Assembly (NCBI GenBank): GCA_019057795.1
Contig: JAHLWS010000026.1
Coordinates: 61,461-125,460, forward strand
Origin: Promethearchaeota archaeon
Lineage (GTDB): Archaea; Asgardarchaeota; Lokiarchaeia; Sigyniarchaeales; SOKP01
DNA: 64,000 nt
Reading direction: 5' to 3'
Shown here: positions 16,001-24,724 of the stretch, piece by piece
How positions within the stretch are numbered: position 1 is the first letter of the stretch
How the letters are laid out: each line of letters opens with the position of its first letter
Position numbers and translations under genes: made by a program
Notes under the pieces: generated by a model
Seen by the model: only the letters and a program-made list of their open reading frames with translations
Database searches by the model: none
Told to the model about the DNA's origin: nothing

Positions 16001-17970
16001 CTTTTTTTCAATAACTTCTGCGCTTCGCCTAATACTTTAAAAGCTTCTTCCTTTCTCCTTTCTCGATGTTCTAATTCGGCATCTCGTTCCCTTAACTTTA
16101 TCTGTTTTTTACTTAAACTCTCACGCTCTTCTTGTAATTGTTTGGATATCTGTTTCTGAAACGATTGCTCTGCTTTATATTTGTCAATAGATCTCTGTAA
16201 ATCCTTTTGCTTCGTTAAAGATTGCTCTCTTTTCCTACTTTCAAGTTCTCTTATGGAATCTTCAATTAAATGCAATTCTTCATCCCATTGGATGCCAGCA
16301 AAAATATTTCCAGCAGTTTGATATGCTAATATCGCGTTATCTAAATTAGATTGATTTATGTATTCTTCTGCTTCTTCTAAAGCCTTAAAAGCAGCATCTT
16401 TACGTTGTTCTCTATATTCTATTTCCTCCCTTTTTAATTTTAATGTAATTTCCCTTTGTTTAATTCTCTCTCGTTCCTTCGCTAATTCTATTGAAATTTG
16501 TTGTTGGAATTCTAAATCAGCTTTACGTCGTCGCTCAAATTTCTTTTGTTGTTCCAATTCTTTTTCTATCTGAGTTTCTTTTAATGCGTTGATACTAGAT
16601 ATCGTAGATTTAATTGTTCCTGCATACGATTCCCAACCCGTTCCTAAACCTTTTAAAAGTTCTAACGCTTTTTGATATTCTACAATAGCTTTATTAAAGT
16701 CGTTACTTTCCTTTAAAATCTTATCGGCGTTATCTAAAGTCGTAAAAAATTCGTTCTCTTTTCTGGTTTCTTTTCTTCTTTTTTGTTCAAATTGTAATCT
16801 TTTTTGTTCTATCTCTTTTGCTGTTTGTACAATCTCTTCTCTTTCTTTTAAGAAGATTTTGTCTTGTAGAATTTTTAAATCAATTTCTCGCTTTTGTTTC
16901 AGGCTTTCAGTTCTTTCCTCATATTTTTGCTTCTCTTCTATACTTTTGATAAAATTAACGATAGGTTGAATGTAAGAATCCCATTCTATGGATTTAAGTA
17001 ATTCTATTGCCTTTTCGTACTTGGTTATAGCTTTATCGTATTTCTTTTCTCGCTCCAGCTTTTTTCCAATATCTATTAGGTTGAACGCGTTTATTTGAAT
17101 CTTTTCTTCGTCCTTTTTAAATTCTTCGAGTTCTAATTCATTGAATTCTTTAATTTCAACTTCTCTTTTTATAAATCTTCGTTCTAAAGGCTTCTGTGTT
17201 TTAATTATTTCAAATTCTCTTTTGTCTTTTCTTAATTTTTGAACTATTAATGCTATATTTTGTGTCTGGGTTTGCCACCCTATTAAGTTTAATAGCTCAA
17301 TAGCTTTTTCGTAATTCTCTATCGCTTTATCAAATTTATTGTCATTTTCGAAAAACTTTGCATTGTCAATAAACGCAAAAGCATCGGTTTGAATTTGTTC
17401 TTCTCGTTGTTTCTCTTCTTTATATCTTTTTAGTTCTTCTGCTTTAGAAGCAATTTTCTTTTTGCCAAACGCATCAACAATCTGAGGCTCAGTTTCTAGT
17501 TGTTGAGATTTAATTTCTTTTTGCGTTTGAATTATTTTTTGTCGTTCCAAATTTCCCGCAAGATCGCTTATTTTACTCTTCAAATTCGTTAATTGAGTTT
17601 CAGTCCACCCTGATTGAACCAATAATTTAATTGCTGACATATATTGATTAATAGCGTCTTCAAGAAATCCATCGGATTCTAATTTTTGAGCTCCATCTAG
17701 TAAAGAAAACGCTTGATCTTGTATTTGCTCAACTTGAGCCCTGAAATGCTCTTGGCGGTAGAAAATCTCTTGCTTAACGGATTTTTTTAATTCTTCAATT
17801 CGGGAATAAATTTCATCAATTCTTTGCATCAAGTACCCGCTATTTTTAAGATAATCCGCAGCAACTCCATAATGTTCTATAGCCTTTTCAATATTACCTT
17901 CCTGTTCAAACTTCTGAGCTAAGCTTAAGTATCTTACAGCTTCTTGAGCTAACGCTTCTTTATTCTCCAT
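13045..17970 (-). CDS. giant repeat protein: 14 MIT/TPR-like helical units with coiled-coil linkers
   Basis: The 1641-residue protein consists almost wholly of 14 copies of one unit with a period near 110-120 residues. Each unit starts with a helical pair of pattern A-F-x-x-L-x-x-A-x-x-x-L then x-x-Y/F-D-x-A-I-x-x-Y-x-x-A, followed by L-L-x-x-I-x-W or Q-F-P-T-D-S, and a third helix ending in a K/E-rich stretch. About 60-70 charged residues of predicted coiled coil then lead to the next unit. The helical part resembles an MIT domain or a TPR hairpin; MIT domains bind ESCRT-III tails in eukaryotes, and ESCRT proteins are known in Asgard archaea, so a scaffold in membrane or cytoskeletal work is plausible but inferred. 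The last 150 residues are pure charged coiled coil. No signal peptide, membrane segment or enzymatic motif is visible. ATG start at 17970. Confidence 0.8.
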   Translation of the reverse strand: MENKEALAQEAVRYLSLAQKFEQEGNIEKAIEHYGVAADYLKNSGYLMQRIDEIYSRIEELKKSVKQEIFYRQEHFRAQVEQIQDQAFSLLDGAQKLESDGFLEDAINQYMSAIKLLVQSGWTETQLTNLKSKISDLAGNLERQKIIQTQKEIKSQQLETEPQIVDAFGKKKIASKAEELKRYKEEKQREEQIQTDAFAFIDNAKFFENDNKFDKAIENYEKAIELLNLIGWQTQTQNIALIVQKLRKDKREFEIIKTQKPLERRFIKREVEIKEFNELELEEFKKDEEKIQINAFNLIDIGKKLEREKKYDKAITKYEKAIELLKSIEWDSYIQPIVNFIKSIEEKQKYEERTESLKQKREIDLKILQDKIFLKEREEIVQTAKEIEQKRLQFEQKRRKETRKENEFFTTLDNADKILKESNDFNKAIVEYQKALELLKGLGTGWESYAGTIKSTISSINALKETQIEKELEQQKKFERRRKADLEFQQQISIELAKERERIKQREITLKLKREEIEYREQRKDAAFKALEEAEEYINQSNLDNAILAYQTAGNIFAGIQWDEELHLIEDSIRELESRKREQSLTKQKDLQRSIDKYKAEQSFQKQISKQLQEERESLSKKQIKLRERDAELEHRERRKEEAFKVLGEAQKLLKKRNYEKVIELYQLATNIFAEIQWYDEVEKIGNAIVEIENKKRETGIKKQRDMLALIKKEREDRAFQEIAIKEMKAQREKLNQKKITYREREKEVLFREEQKEEAFKILEEAQNFLSLGEFDMAIESYRDVSEIFAQIQWIEELPLIKQAISDIEIKKKEKELWKQKAFLEAIKKETAHKQFLDHIKRQREMEKIKIQKEKELIVKKKVLITESITKEKEAFMIIDKADILLRQESFDEALQSYRNALSILNDIGWTGGYMILLEDTIRSIQFKKKEKDQRIIRERERLRKQIDEEREFERKITEHLQSEKDRMISKKIELRKKEDLVNYMEQSKLEAFKIMDKAEVLLKQGLYEHAIDMYYQAELNLTQIRFPTDIVKEMIHKIQEKKRKDDLVKQHEFEVIIKKTEEEKHFLQTIVESMRYEEEKMKAKQIKLKEREDLKIYLEKRKDVAFEIFDEANAFLKQGKYDKALEYYRSAELTLNEIQFPTDSIRELIIKVKEKKREHELQKQKELEFKVQKEREEIDFQKKVAEDIRKKKERLKLKQIEIGNLELLQAKLEKRKDEAFLVLEKAEHYINRLEYDLAIASYRKAMLILNEIQFPTDSINNMIEKVLNLKKQKELDQQHKLQRELERLKEESHLQEILEERKKQEKEKKIAQQLALQQRERVVQDQLTNREAAYSLLEEGVEFLKRGVPNFDKAISLYIQARDLLAEKIGWEPEINNLNILIKDLIQQKADFVVKKKLEAEAKIKRHREYEVFREEIQKRRIEYEIKKRQQQLKVKRLFESKRDSEITKEKGLRLIDEGKQAAIIYDFKKAYKKFNSAIEKFKRIGWIEQIKYIQKEIENTRLLEQRTKEEDLKIQKIREDLEIQRRKKERQVKEEEIKLKAVVGEVSGLSIEVSKLIEIKKQQEELKAQQKSKQIVSESKEFRKDMKEFIDLKQELMKELSKSKEDAVKRKKELKLDKDKEKADEIKKMLKEISKKEKK

Positions 17971-18191
17971 TTTAAAACTAACTCATTGTTTTCCAATTTA
18001 AATTGAATTGTTAATAAGATTAGAGTGAAATCATTCTTATTTCTTACAATAAATTAAACCGATTTATTAATTAAACTTTTTATATTTTAATGATTAACCT
18101 TACTAACAAAAAATAACCGTTAAAAGTCATTTTAGTGCCATTTTTGATGCTTAATCTTTATTTCTTTATTTGATATGTGGGAGTATAATCC

Positions 18192-20159
18192 ATGAATAAT
18201 AATAATTTTAAAATAACAATTGATTTTGAACCGATCTCAAGAAGATTATACTATGTAAGGGACGAAAATATTTTCCAATTGTTGATTAATTCCGGTATCC
18301 GCGTTAGATCACTATGTGGTGGCCTTGGAACGTGCGGTAAGTGTAAAATTATGGTTCAAAAAGGAAATAAATATTTAAATTCTCCTACAGATTCAGAGAA
18401 AGCCCTTTTAACTCCAACAGAGATCAATGAAAACTGGCGGTTAGCGTGCCAAAGTATGATAGCGGAAAATCAAATTACACTCTTGGAAACACAGCAACCT
18501 CCCCAAATTAGAATTTTTTTACCTCAAGAACTCCTAATTGAAGATTTTAAGATTTTAACTTCAGGTTTAAATAAGGGAGTTAGCGTAAATCCAAACGTTA
18601 AGAAATTGTTTGTAGAAGTTAAAAAACCAAATTTAGACGATCCTGTTCCAGATTGGGAAAGAGTATTAATTTCACTCTCGTCTAAAAACGGAATTATTAA
18701 AGATATAAATACGCTTTTAGTAGAATTTGAAGCTTTAAAGAAATTACCTAAAATATTAAGAGAAGAAAACCATCGCATTACAATAACTCTATACGACAAC
18801 AATAAAATCATCGATTTTGAAGCGGGTAATAAAATTGATATAAATTACGGAATCGCGTTTGATATTGGAACTACAACTTTAGTAGGTTATCTAATAAACT
18901 TGAACGACGGAAAAGTTTATTCTGTCGCCTCAGCACTTAATCCACAAACGGCCTATGGCGAGGATGTTATCACCCGGATTACATATGTTAAAAACAACGA
19001 AGATGGACTTCTAAAACTAAGTTCTGCTGTTTTAGACGCTTTAAATGATATAATAAAAAAAAATTGTGCAAAAGCTAAAATTAAACCTTCGGATATACAT
19101 GAAGCCACTGTTGTTGGTAATTCAGTCATGCACCACATTTTTCTAAATATAGATCCTACATATATCGGTTTAAGCCCGTATGTGCCAGCAGTTAAGCGAG
19201 GATTAAATTTAAATTCTAAAGATATAAATCTAAAGATCTCTCGAGGGGGAAAAGTATATGTGCTTCCTTTGATAGCTGGGTTCGTTGGAGCAGACACAAT
19301 AGGCGTAATTCTATCTTCAGAAATAGATAAAGAGTCAGAGTTAACTTTAGCAATTGATGTAGGAACGAATGGTGAGATCGTTGTTGGTAATAGGGATATA
19401 TTAACCACCGCCTCGTGCGCAGCTGGGTCTGCTTTAGAGGGTGCTCACGTAAAAGATGGAATGAGAGCTGCGGCTGGAGCGATCGACACAATTAAAATCA
19501 ACCCCCACGATTTAACCGTTGGGTATACAACGATAAACAACAAAAAACCGATTGGAATTTGTGGTTCTGGAATAATTGACGCCGTAGCAGAAATGCTAAA
19601 AGCTAAAATTATTACCAGAAGTGGTAGTTTCAACAAACATTTTATTGATCACGAGAGAATTGTAAAAAACGATAAAAACCTCGAATTTATTATTTCAAAG
19701 AAGGATGAATCTTCACATAAACGTGATATTACCATTTCGCAAAATGACATTAGAGAATTACAAATGGCTAAAGCAGCGTTCTTTTCTGGAGCCCAATTGC
19801 TTTTAAACCATATAAATCGAACAAGAAACACAAAACTCGAAATTAAACAAATCTTTTTGGCTGGAGCTTTTGGCAATTATATAAATAAAAATAACGCAAA
19901 ATTTATAGGAATGATTCCCGACATTTCAGACGAAAAAATTTATCAAATTGGAAACGCTGCGGGAATAGGAGCTCAGAACTGTTTATTAAATACAAATTTG
20001 AGAAAAAAAGCTAGTAAATTACTAAAAAAAATAGACTATGTTGAAATCGCAATAGAAAAGGATTTCCAAAGACAATACGCTGAAGCCATGTATTTTCCTC
20101 ACCATAATTTAGAACTTTTTCCTAATTTAAAAGAATACAAAAACATTCCTAAAAGATAA
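18192..20159 (+). CDS. RACo-like ferredoxin/ASKHA ATPase, reductive activator of corrinoid proteins
   Basis: The 655-residue protein has an N-terminal plant-type 2Fe-2S domain with Cys42, Cys48, Cys51 (R-S-L-C-G-G-L-G-T-C-G-K-C) and Cys86 (R-L-A-C-Q-S). A linker of about 110 residues follows. The C-terminal ASKHA ATPase domain has phosphate loops F-D-I-G-T-T-T-L-V (about 224) and A-I-D-V-G-T-N-G-E-I-V (about 388), G-S-A-L-E-G, and I-F-L-A-G-A-F-G-N-Y. The tail A-M-Y-F-P-H-H-N-L-E-L-F-P is typical of the family (DUF4445). These proteins use ATP to drive reduction of the cobalt in corrinoid methyltransferases, as in the Wood-Ljungdahl pathway or methylamine and methoxy-compound use. No methyltransferase gene is adjacent. 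ATG start at 18192. Confidence 0.88.
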   Translation: MNNNNFKITIDFEPISRRLYYVRDENIFQLLINSGIRVRSLCGGLGTCGKCKIMVQKGNKYLNSPTDSEKALLTPTEINENWRLACQSMIAENQITLLETQQPPQIRIFLPQELLIEDFKILTSGLNKGVSVNPNVKKLFVEVKKPNLDDPVPDWERVLISLSSKNGIIKDINTLLVEFEALKKLPKILREENHRITITLYDNNKIIDFEAGNKIDINYGIAFDIGTTTLVGYLINLNDGKVYSVASALNPQTAYGEDVITRITYVKNNEDGLLKLSSAVLDALNDIIKKNCAKAKIKPSDIHEATVVGNSVMHHIFLNIDPTYIGLSPYVPAVKRGLNLNSKDINLKISRGGKVYVLPLIAGFVGADTIGVILSSEIDKESELTLAIDVGTNGEIVVGNRDILTTASCAAGSALEGAHVKDGMRAAAGAIDTIKINPHDLTVGYTTINNKKPIGICGSGIIDAVAEMLKAKIITRSGSFNKHFIDHERIVKNDKNLEFIISKKDESSHKRDITISQNDIRELQMAKAAFFSGAQLLLNHINRTRNTKLEIKQIFLAGAFGNYINKNNAKFIGMIPDISDEKIYQIGNAAGIGAQNCLLNTNLRKKASKLLKKIDYVEIAIEKDFQRQYAEAMYFPHHNLELFPNLKEYKNIPKR

Positions 20160-20385
20160 ATGAACTTTTAGACTTACATCCTTTATTAAAGTTAGTTCAA
20201 AATTAGACAAAGGACTATTTAAATTTTGTAGATTTTAATTTAAAAGGAGCATAAAAGTATTTAAGAAATAAATCAATTCCAAATAAAAAGAATTAAATAA
20301 ACAAAATTTAATATTAAGATAATAAATTTATTAAAATAATAATTAAGAAATTTATTTTCATATAATTTGTGGTGTAAGTTATAGC

Positions 20386-20913
20386 ATGTCAAGTTTTAAA
20401 CTAAAAGTATTGCTAACTGGAGCTGCCGCTGTCGGTAAAACTAGTCTGGTTCAAAGATTTATCAAACAACGTTTTGCGGCTAACTATAAGCTCACCGTTG
20501 GAGTAGACATCCTGACCAAAGATGTTGAGTTCTCGCAAGGGGAGGTGGCAACCCTTTCCATATGGGACATTGGAGGACAACAAAGGTTTGAGTTCATTCG
20601 TTCGACGTTTTATAAAGGCGCCGCAGGAGCTTTGTTAGTTTTTGACTTAACAAGAGAACAAACCTACATTGAAGTAAGAAAGTGGCTAACAGAAATCCGT
20701 CAGTTTGCTGGTCAAGATATACCGTTTGTACTAATAGGAAACAAATACGACTTACTGGAGGATGTTGGTGAAGTTATCGATCGGGACGAGGCGAGAGCTT
20801 TAGCTGAAGGCGAAGGTAGCATATATATTGAAACCTCAGCTAAAACAGGTATTAACGTAGATGATGCTTTTACTGAACTTACTCGCAGAATTATCAAGTC
20901 TAGAACTCAATAA
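20386..20913 (+). CDS. Ras/Rab-like small GTPase
   Basis: The 175-residue protein is a complete small GTPase domain and nothing more. G1 is G-A-A-A-V-G-K-T (12-19), G2 Thr37 lies in L-T-V-G-V-D, G3 is W-D-I-G-G-Q (60-65) with the catalytic Gln65, G4 is N-K-Y-D (119-122), and G5 is E-T-S-A-K (149-153). The overall pattern is Rab/Ras-like, but the WDIGGQ form is closer to Arf/Rag types than to the eukaryotic WDTAGQ. The C-terminus has no cysteines, so no prenylation signal, and any membrane binding must go through partners. It is transcribed alone after a 226-bp AT-rich spacer. A fragment of a related gene lies immediately downstream. Confidence 0.95.
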   Translation: MSSFKLKVLLTGAAAVGKTSLVQRFIKQRFAANYKLTVGVDILTKDVEFSQGEVATLSIWDIGGQQRFEFIRSTFYKGAAGALLVFDLTREQTYIEVRKWLTEIRQFAGQDIPFVLIGNKYDLLEDVGEVIDRDEARALAEGEGSIYIETSAKTGINVDDAFTELTRRIIKSRTQ

Positions 20914-20930
20914 TTTAAGTTTAATCTTTT

Positions 20931-21060
20931 TCTAACCAATTTATTGTTGTTAAATTAAAATTTCGCGCCAATAAACTTACTGTTGGTGTAGATATTCTCA
21001 CAAAAGATGCTGAATTTAATTTAATGAATTTTAGCATTCAACAATTTTGGCTCGAAGTTA
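20931..21060 (+). pseudogene. decayed fragment of a second small-GTPase gene
   Basis: Reading the frame of 20961 on the plus strand gives F-R-A-N-K-L-T-V-G-V-D-I-L-T-K-D-A-E-F, which matches residues 30-49 of the GTPase just upstream (A-N-Y-K-L-T-V-G-V-D-I-L-T-K-D-V-E-F) almost perfectly. Upstream residues (N-Q-F-I-V-V-K-L-K) still resemble Q-R-F-I-K-Q-R. Downstream (F-S-I-Q-Q-F-W) looks like a deleted form of the G3 region. There is no P-loop, no start codon and no G4 or G5. It is the relic of a tandem duplication, now running into the 3' end of the aspartokinase gene. Confidence 0.75.
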
Positions 21061-22494
21061 TTAGTTTTTATTGTGTTTTTCAGTTTCAAAATCTTCACAT
21101 AAATCATCGTGAATAACTTTAATCGCATCCATGAGATCTCGTCTCTCAATTACCAACGAAAGATTCAATTCCTCGGTACTCTGAGTCAAAGCTTTTACGT
21201 GGATATTCTTCTTTTCTAAAGCTTGAAAAATTATGGCTTTCGTTGTGTTTTCTAATATTTTAAATCCTGTTATATTGATGATTGCTACCTCTTCAAATTT
21301 GATTTCGAAAAAATCAGAAAAATATCCCGAACTCTTTAAAGCTTCCACAGCTTTTTGAGCTTCATTTCCTTTTACAATAAAAGAAGTGCTAATCTCAGAA
21401 GCACTTTGAGCAACTAAAGATACGCTAATTCTGTTTTTACTCATAACTTTAAAGATCTTTGCTAGAACTCCTGGAACATCAACTAAACTTCCTGAAATAA
21501 CGGTTATAATTACAGCATCTTCTACTGTGGAAATTCCTTTGATTTCGTTTTTATCTGTGAGTACCGAGATTTTTGTAAAGTTGAATTTTTGCAATGGCTT
21601 GTTAAAATTTCTAAGCTCTAAGGGTATGTTCTTTTTTTCGATCGCTTCAAGACATTTAGGATGGAGAATTTTCGCCCCAAAATTCGCGATGTGCTTAGCT
21701 TCGTTGTAATCTAAATTTTTAATAAGAGTTGATTGTGGAACGTACTTAGGGTTAATAGCTAGTAATCCGTCAACGTCTTTCCATAGAATAACTGTTATAT
21801 TTTTATCTACCCCCACTTCGTGTATCGATCGGGCTAAAATCGTTGCTGTGTAATCTGAGCCACCTCTTCCTAAGGTAGTAGTATAACCTATTTTATTTCT
21901 TCCGATAAATCCCGTTATACAAATAATTACGTCTTTTTTAGGGTTTTCTAAGAGAGGTATTATCATTCTCCGCGTTCGCTCGTTCGTTAATTTGTAAAAA
22001 GGATATGCGTTATTAAACTCGTCGTTTGTTATTATTAGGTTATTTGCTGGAATGTACACTGATTCTAATCCCTTACTCAATATGTACTGGTTTAAAATGT
22101 ATGTTGACAATATTTCACCAAAACTTAAGATTAAATCTTGATAGTATGGCTCTAACCCAAATTCTTTTATATCAGCAAATGCATCTTCCAAATCGCTAAG
22201 CTTTTCATCAACCCAATCTTTAGCTTTTACATAATGCTCTGTGTCTTCGTTAAAAATTTGCTCAATCATATTGAAATGTTTTTTCTCTAAGATTGCTATG
22301 TTGTCTTCGATAATTGTAGAATTATTTACATTTTGGGCAGTACTTAATAGTAGTTCTGTTATCCCACTAAACGCCGAAGCTACAACTATTTTTTTTTCGT
22401 CTTTATATATTTTTAAAATTTTGATAATTTTCTTAAAAGCACTTCTATCTACTAAGCAACTTCCACCGAACTTCATAATAACTATAGGGGTCAA
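21061..22494 (-). CDS. lysC: aspartokinase with C-terminal ACT domains
   Basis: The 477-residue protein catalyses ATP-dependent phosphorylation of aspartate, the first step toward lysine, threonine and methionine. The amino-acid-kinase domain opens with V-I-M-K-F-G-G-S-C and includes T-L-G-R-G-G-S-D-Y-T-A (substrate and nucleotide binding) and A-N-F-G-A-K-I-L-H-P-K. From about residue 325 two ACT domains follow (V-P-G-V-L-A-K-I-F-K, then I-N-I-T-G-F-K-I), so feedback control by an amino acid is expected. The TTG at 22494 gives the full first strand P-I-V-I-M-K-F-G-G; starting at the internal ATG would cut it. It follows the longin-GTPase gene on the same strand after 133 bp. Confidence 0.93.
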   Translation of the reverse strand: MTPIVIMKFGGSCLVDRSAFKKIIKILKIYKDEKKIVVASAFSGITELLLSTAQNVNNSTIIEDNIAILEKKHFNMIEQIFNEDTEHYVKAKDWVDEKLSDLEDAFADIKEFGLEPYYQDLILSFGEILSTYILNQYILSKGLESVYIPANNLIITNDEFNNAYPFYKLTNERTRRMIIPLLENPKKDVIICITGFIGRNKIGYTTTLGRGGSDYTATILARSIHEVGVDKNITVILWKDVDGLLAINPKYVPQSTLIKNLDYNEAKHIANFGAKILHPKCLEAIEKKNIPLELRNFNKPLQKFNFTKISVLTDKNEIKGISTVEDAVIITVISGSLVDVPGVLAKIFKVMSKNRISVSLVAQSASEISTSFIVKGNEAQKAVEALKSSGYFSDFFEIKFEEVAIINITGFKILENTTKAIIFQALEKKNIHVKALTQSTEELNLSLVIERRDLMDAIKVIHDDLCEDFETEKHNKN

Positions 22495-22627
22495 AACTTA
22501 AACCTTTAAAATGTTTTTCTTGAATAATCTTAATTCGTTTAAGTAAATATAAATAAAAAATTTTTTTAGAAAATGTTATTTTTTGAATTTTTCACCAAAT
22601 TCAAATAGAAAAAGTTGTAATTTTGTT

Positions 22628-24724
22628 TTAGTTCTTTAAAAGTTGTTCCAATTCTTTAATCTGTTGGTTAAGATCTGTTTTAATCACTTCCATTTTACTC
22701 TTCTTTTCTTCAAGCTCTTTGCTTGTAATTTCCCCTGTCAGCTCTTTCATGTCGAAGTCCAACGACATCTTAGAAATATTAGCTTTTTTAATTTTTAAGT
22801 CCATCAAAGAATTTTCTAAAGTGGCCCTTTGTTCCATAGAAATCCTGGTAGAAGTAGCTTGACCTGTAGGCTCCGCTATTTTTTGCGTCGTTGTAGGGGG
22901 TTCGTTGCTTATTATTTTTGAAGGCGTAACTGCTACAACTTTAGCTTTAGACTTTATAAGTTCTATTGGACTAACCGGAGTAGGAGGTTGCGTAATCTCT
23001 TTAGGGACCTCAAATACTTTTGAAGGTGGAACCTCACTTTTTTTTGGAATTATTGGTGCATCAATTTTTTTAGTCGGAGTAAAACTAGCAGGTGTTTTAA
23101 CTTTTATTAATTTTGTGGGCGTAACTGGAAGGGATGTCTTAAATTCTGTTGGATTAGTAACTTGGGCAAAAGGTGATGTTTTTAATTTGTTTTTAGCGTC
23201 CTTAGGAACAATCATCACTGTTTTCGGACGGGGTTTCACCATAAAATCTTCTGGGTTAAAGACTAATTCTACTTTTTCCTGTAGTCTTTTAGGCTTGATC
23301 AACGCTTCAAGTTTAGAAGTTTCTTTTTCTTCTTCGATTTTTTTAATATCCGCTTTTTCAAGTTTTGGTTCTTCCGTTTTTGGAATTTTTGGTGGTGCTG
23401 ACTTTTTGGGATGTGGAGGAACAATGTTTTTTTCAATTAACTTTGGCTTTTTTAATGCTCCAGGTGCCGGTGGTATAGACGGTTTTTTAAGACTTATTTC
23501 ATTTTCTGATGCTTCTGGTGCTTTAGGAGGTCCATGAGGAGGTGGCGGCGGAGGAACAGCTACTGATACTTTTGGTTTTTCTTGTTCTTCAGGTTTTGGG
23601 GGTTCAGGAATAATTGGCTTTTTTACCTTACTTTTTTCGACGGGTTTAGTAGGCTCTTCTGTGGATACTGGCGATTCAACGATTTTTGGTTCTTCAGGAG
23701 GCCCCGGTTGAGGAGCGCTAAGTTTTTGAAGCATACTTTTAATTTTTTGAGCTTTTTCATAAAATTCTTTGCCTAGAGAATCATCTCCTAGCTCTATGCA
23801 TAAATCGCTAATTTTATCGAAAATTGTAGCAGCTTTACCAAACTCCGCGTTCTCCAATGCTAATGCCGCTTCTTCCATATAAGTATCCCTTTCCAATAGT
23901 GGTTTCAATAGAGGTGAAACCTCAGCGCTCATTTCTAATACATCTGCAATAATAGTTATCATCTTATCCCGATTGTTGGAATCATTAGCAATCATAGAGT
24001 ACGTTTTTAAGCCTAAGATTTTTTCAATTTGTTCTGGTTTCATTGCATCGTCCAGGTCTTGTTTATTACCAATGATAGATGTATGTGCTTGAGGAGCTTG
24101 TTCTTTTATTAGTTCCAAGAAGAATTTACTCTTTTCTACGTTTTCCAAAGTGGAATCTGTGATTAATAAAACAGCATCGCTTCCTTTAATAAAATTGTTC
24201 CATAAATAACTAAATTGCTCTTGTCCAGCAAAATCCCACAAATGAAAATGTAATTTCCCTATTTTAATCGTAGCTATGTCTCCTGTAATGGTCGGGATGT
24301 GTTGCATGGGGATTTCTTCTGCTTTAATCAATCGAGTTATCGTAGTTTTTCCAACGCCAGAAAATCCTATGAGCGATATTTTTGGTCTTAAATTTCTATG
24401 AATTGCATCTATTGTTGGATCGAATATTTCAAAGGTTTTCTCGTCAATTTTATGATCTAATAGGTCTTCAAAAAGATTTAAAAATTCTTTTTTGCATTTA
24501 ATTAGTTCTTTTTTAATATTCTCGAAATTATCCGTTAAACCAGTAACAAATAGAAACATTAATTCAGAATCTTTTTCTGTAATGTAGGATATTCGGTATT
24601 TGTAATAATCGTGATACTCAACGCTTTTACCTCTTTTAGCGAAAGCGTCTTTCATCAAATCTGCTGCTAAAGAGGTGAAAACATCATCCTTAAGGGCTTT
24701 TCCAAAATGCCGATAGTATAACAA
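22628..24724 (-). CDS. GTPase with N-terminal longin-like domain, proline-rich linker and C-terminal coiled coil
   Basis: The 698-residue protein has four parts. Residues 1-95 look like a longin domain (L-Y-Y-R-H-F-G-K-A-L, then strands and two helices). Residues 113-270 form a small GTPase domain: G1 G-F-S-G-V-G-K-T-T (120-128), G2 Thr145, G3 W-D-F-A-G-Q (163-168), G4 N-K-Q-D (220-223), and no clear G5 SAK. Residues about 335-625 are a Pro/Lys/Glu-rich disordered linker. The last 65 residues form a short coiled coil. Longin and roadblock folds in eukaryotes regulate GTPases in membrane traffic, and this gene follows a roadblock-like gene by 84 bp, so a GTPase-regulator module is likely. The TTG at 24724 is the first standard start, but in-frame sequence upstream to 24763 reads I-L-R-Q-V-Y-I-Y-N-R-G-K, the missing first longin strand, so the true start may be an ATT or ATC at 24760-24763. 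Confidence 0.85.
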   Translation of the reverse strand: MLYYRHFGKALKDDVFTSLAADLMKDAFAKRGKSVEYHDYYKYRISYITEKDSELMFLFVTGLTDNFENIKKELIKCKKEFLNLFEDLLDHKIDEKTFEIFDPTIDAIHRNLRPKISLIGFSGVGKTTITRLIKAEEIPMQHIPTITGDIATIKIGKLHFHLWDFAGQEQFSYLWNNFIKGSDAVLLITDSTLENVEKSKFFLELIKEQAPQAHTSIIGNKQDLDDAMKPEQIEKILGLKTYSMIANDSNNRDKMITIIADVLEMSAEVSPLLKPLLERDTYMEEAALALENAEFGKAATIFDKISDLCIELGDDSLGKEFYEKAQKIKSMLQKLSAPQPGPPEEPKIVESPVSTEEPTKPVEKSKVKKPIIPEPPKPEEQEKPKVSVAVPPPPPPHGPPKAPEASENEISLKKPSIPPAPGALKKPKLIEKNIVPPHPKKSAPPKIPKTEEPKLEKADIKKIEEEKETSKLEALIKPKRLQEKVELVFNPEDFMVKPRPKTVMIVPKDAKNKLKTSPFAQVTNPTEFKTSLPVTPTKLIKVKTPASFTPTKKIDAPIIPKKSEVPPSKVFEVPKEITQPPTPVSPIELIKSKAKVVAVTPSKIISNEPPTTTQKIAEPTGQATSTRISMEQRATLENSLMDLKIKKANISKMSLDFDMKELTGEITSKELEEKKSKMEVIKTDLNQQIKELEQLLKN

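Noticed and set aside
13045..17970. Reading the giant protein as an SMC, kinesin or myosin tail
   Set aside because: There is no Walker motif, no head domain and no continuous heptad rod; the regular three-helix modules explain the sequence better.
22905..23537. A 210-codon plus-strand frame rich in Gly, Ser and Phe
   Set aside because: It is antisense to the proline-rich linker of the longin-GTPase; its composition is what the complement of Pro/Lys codons gives, and it has no recognisable domain.
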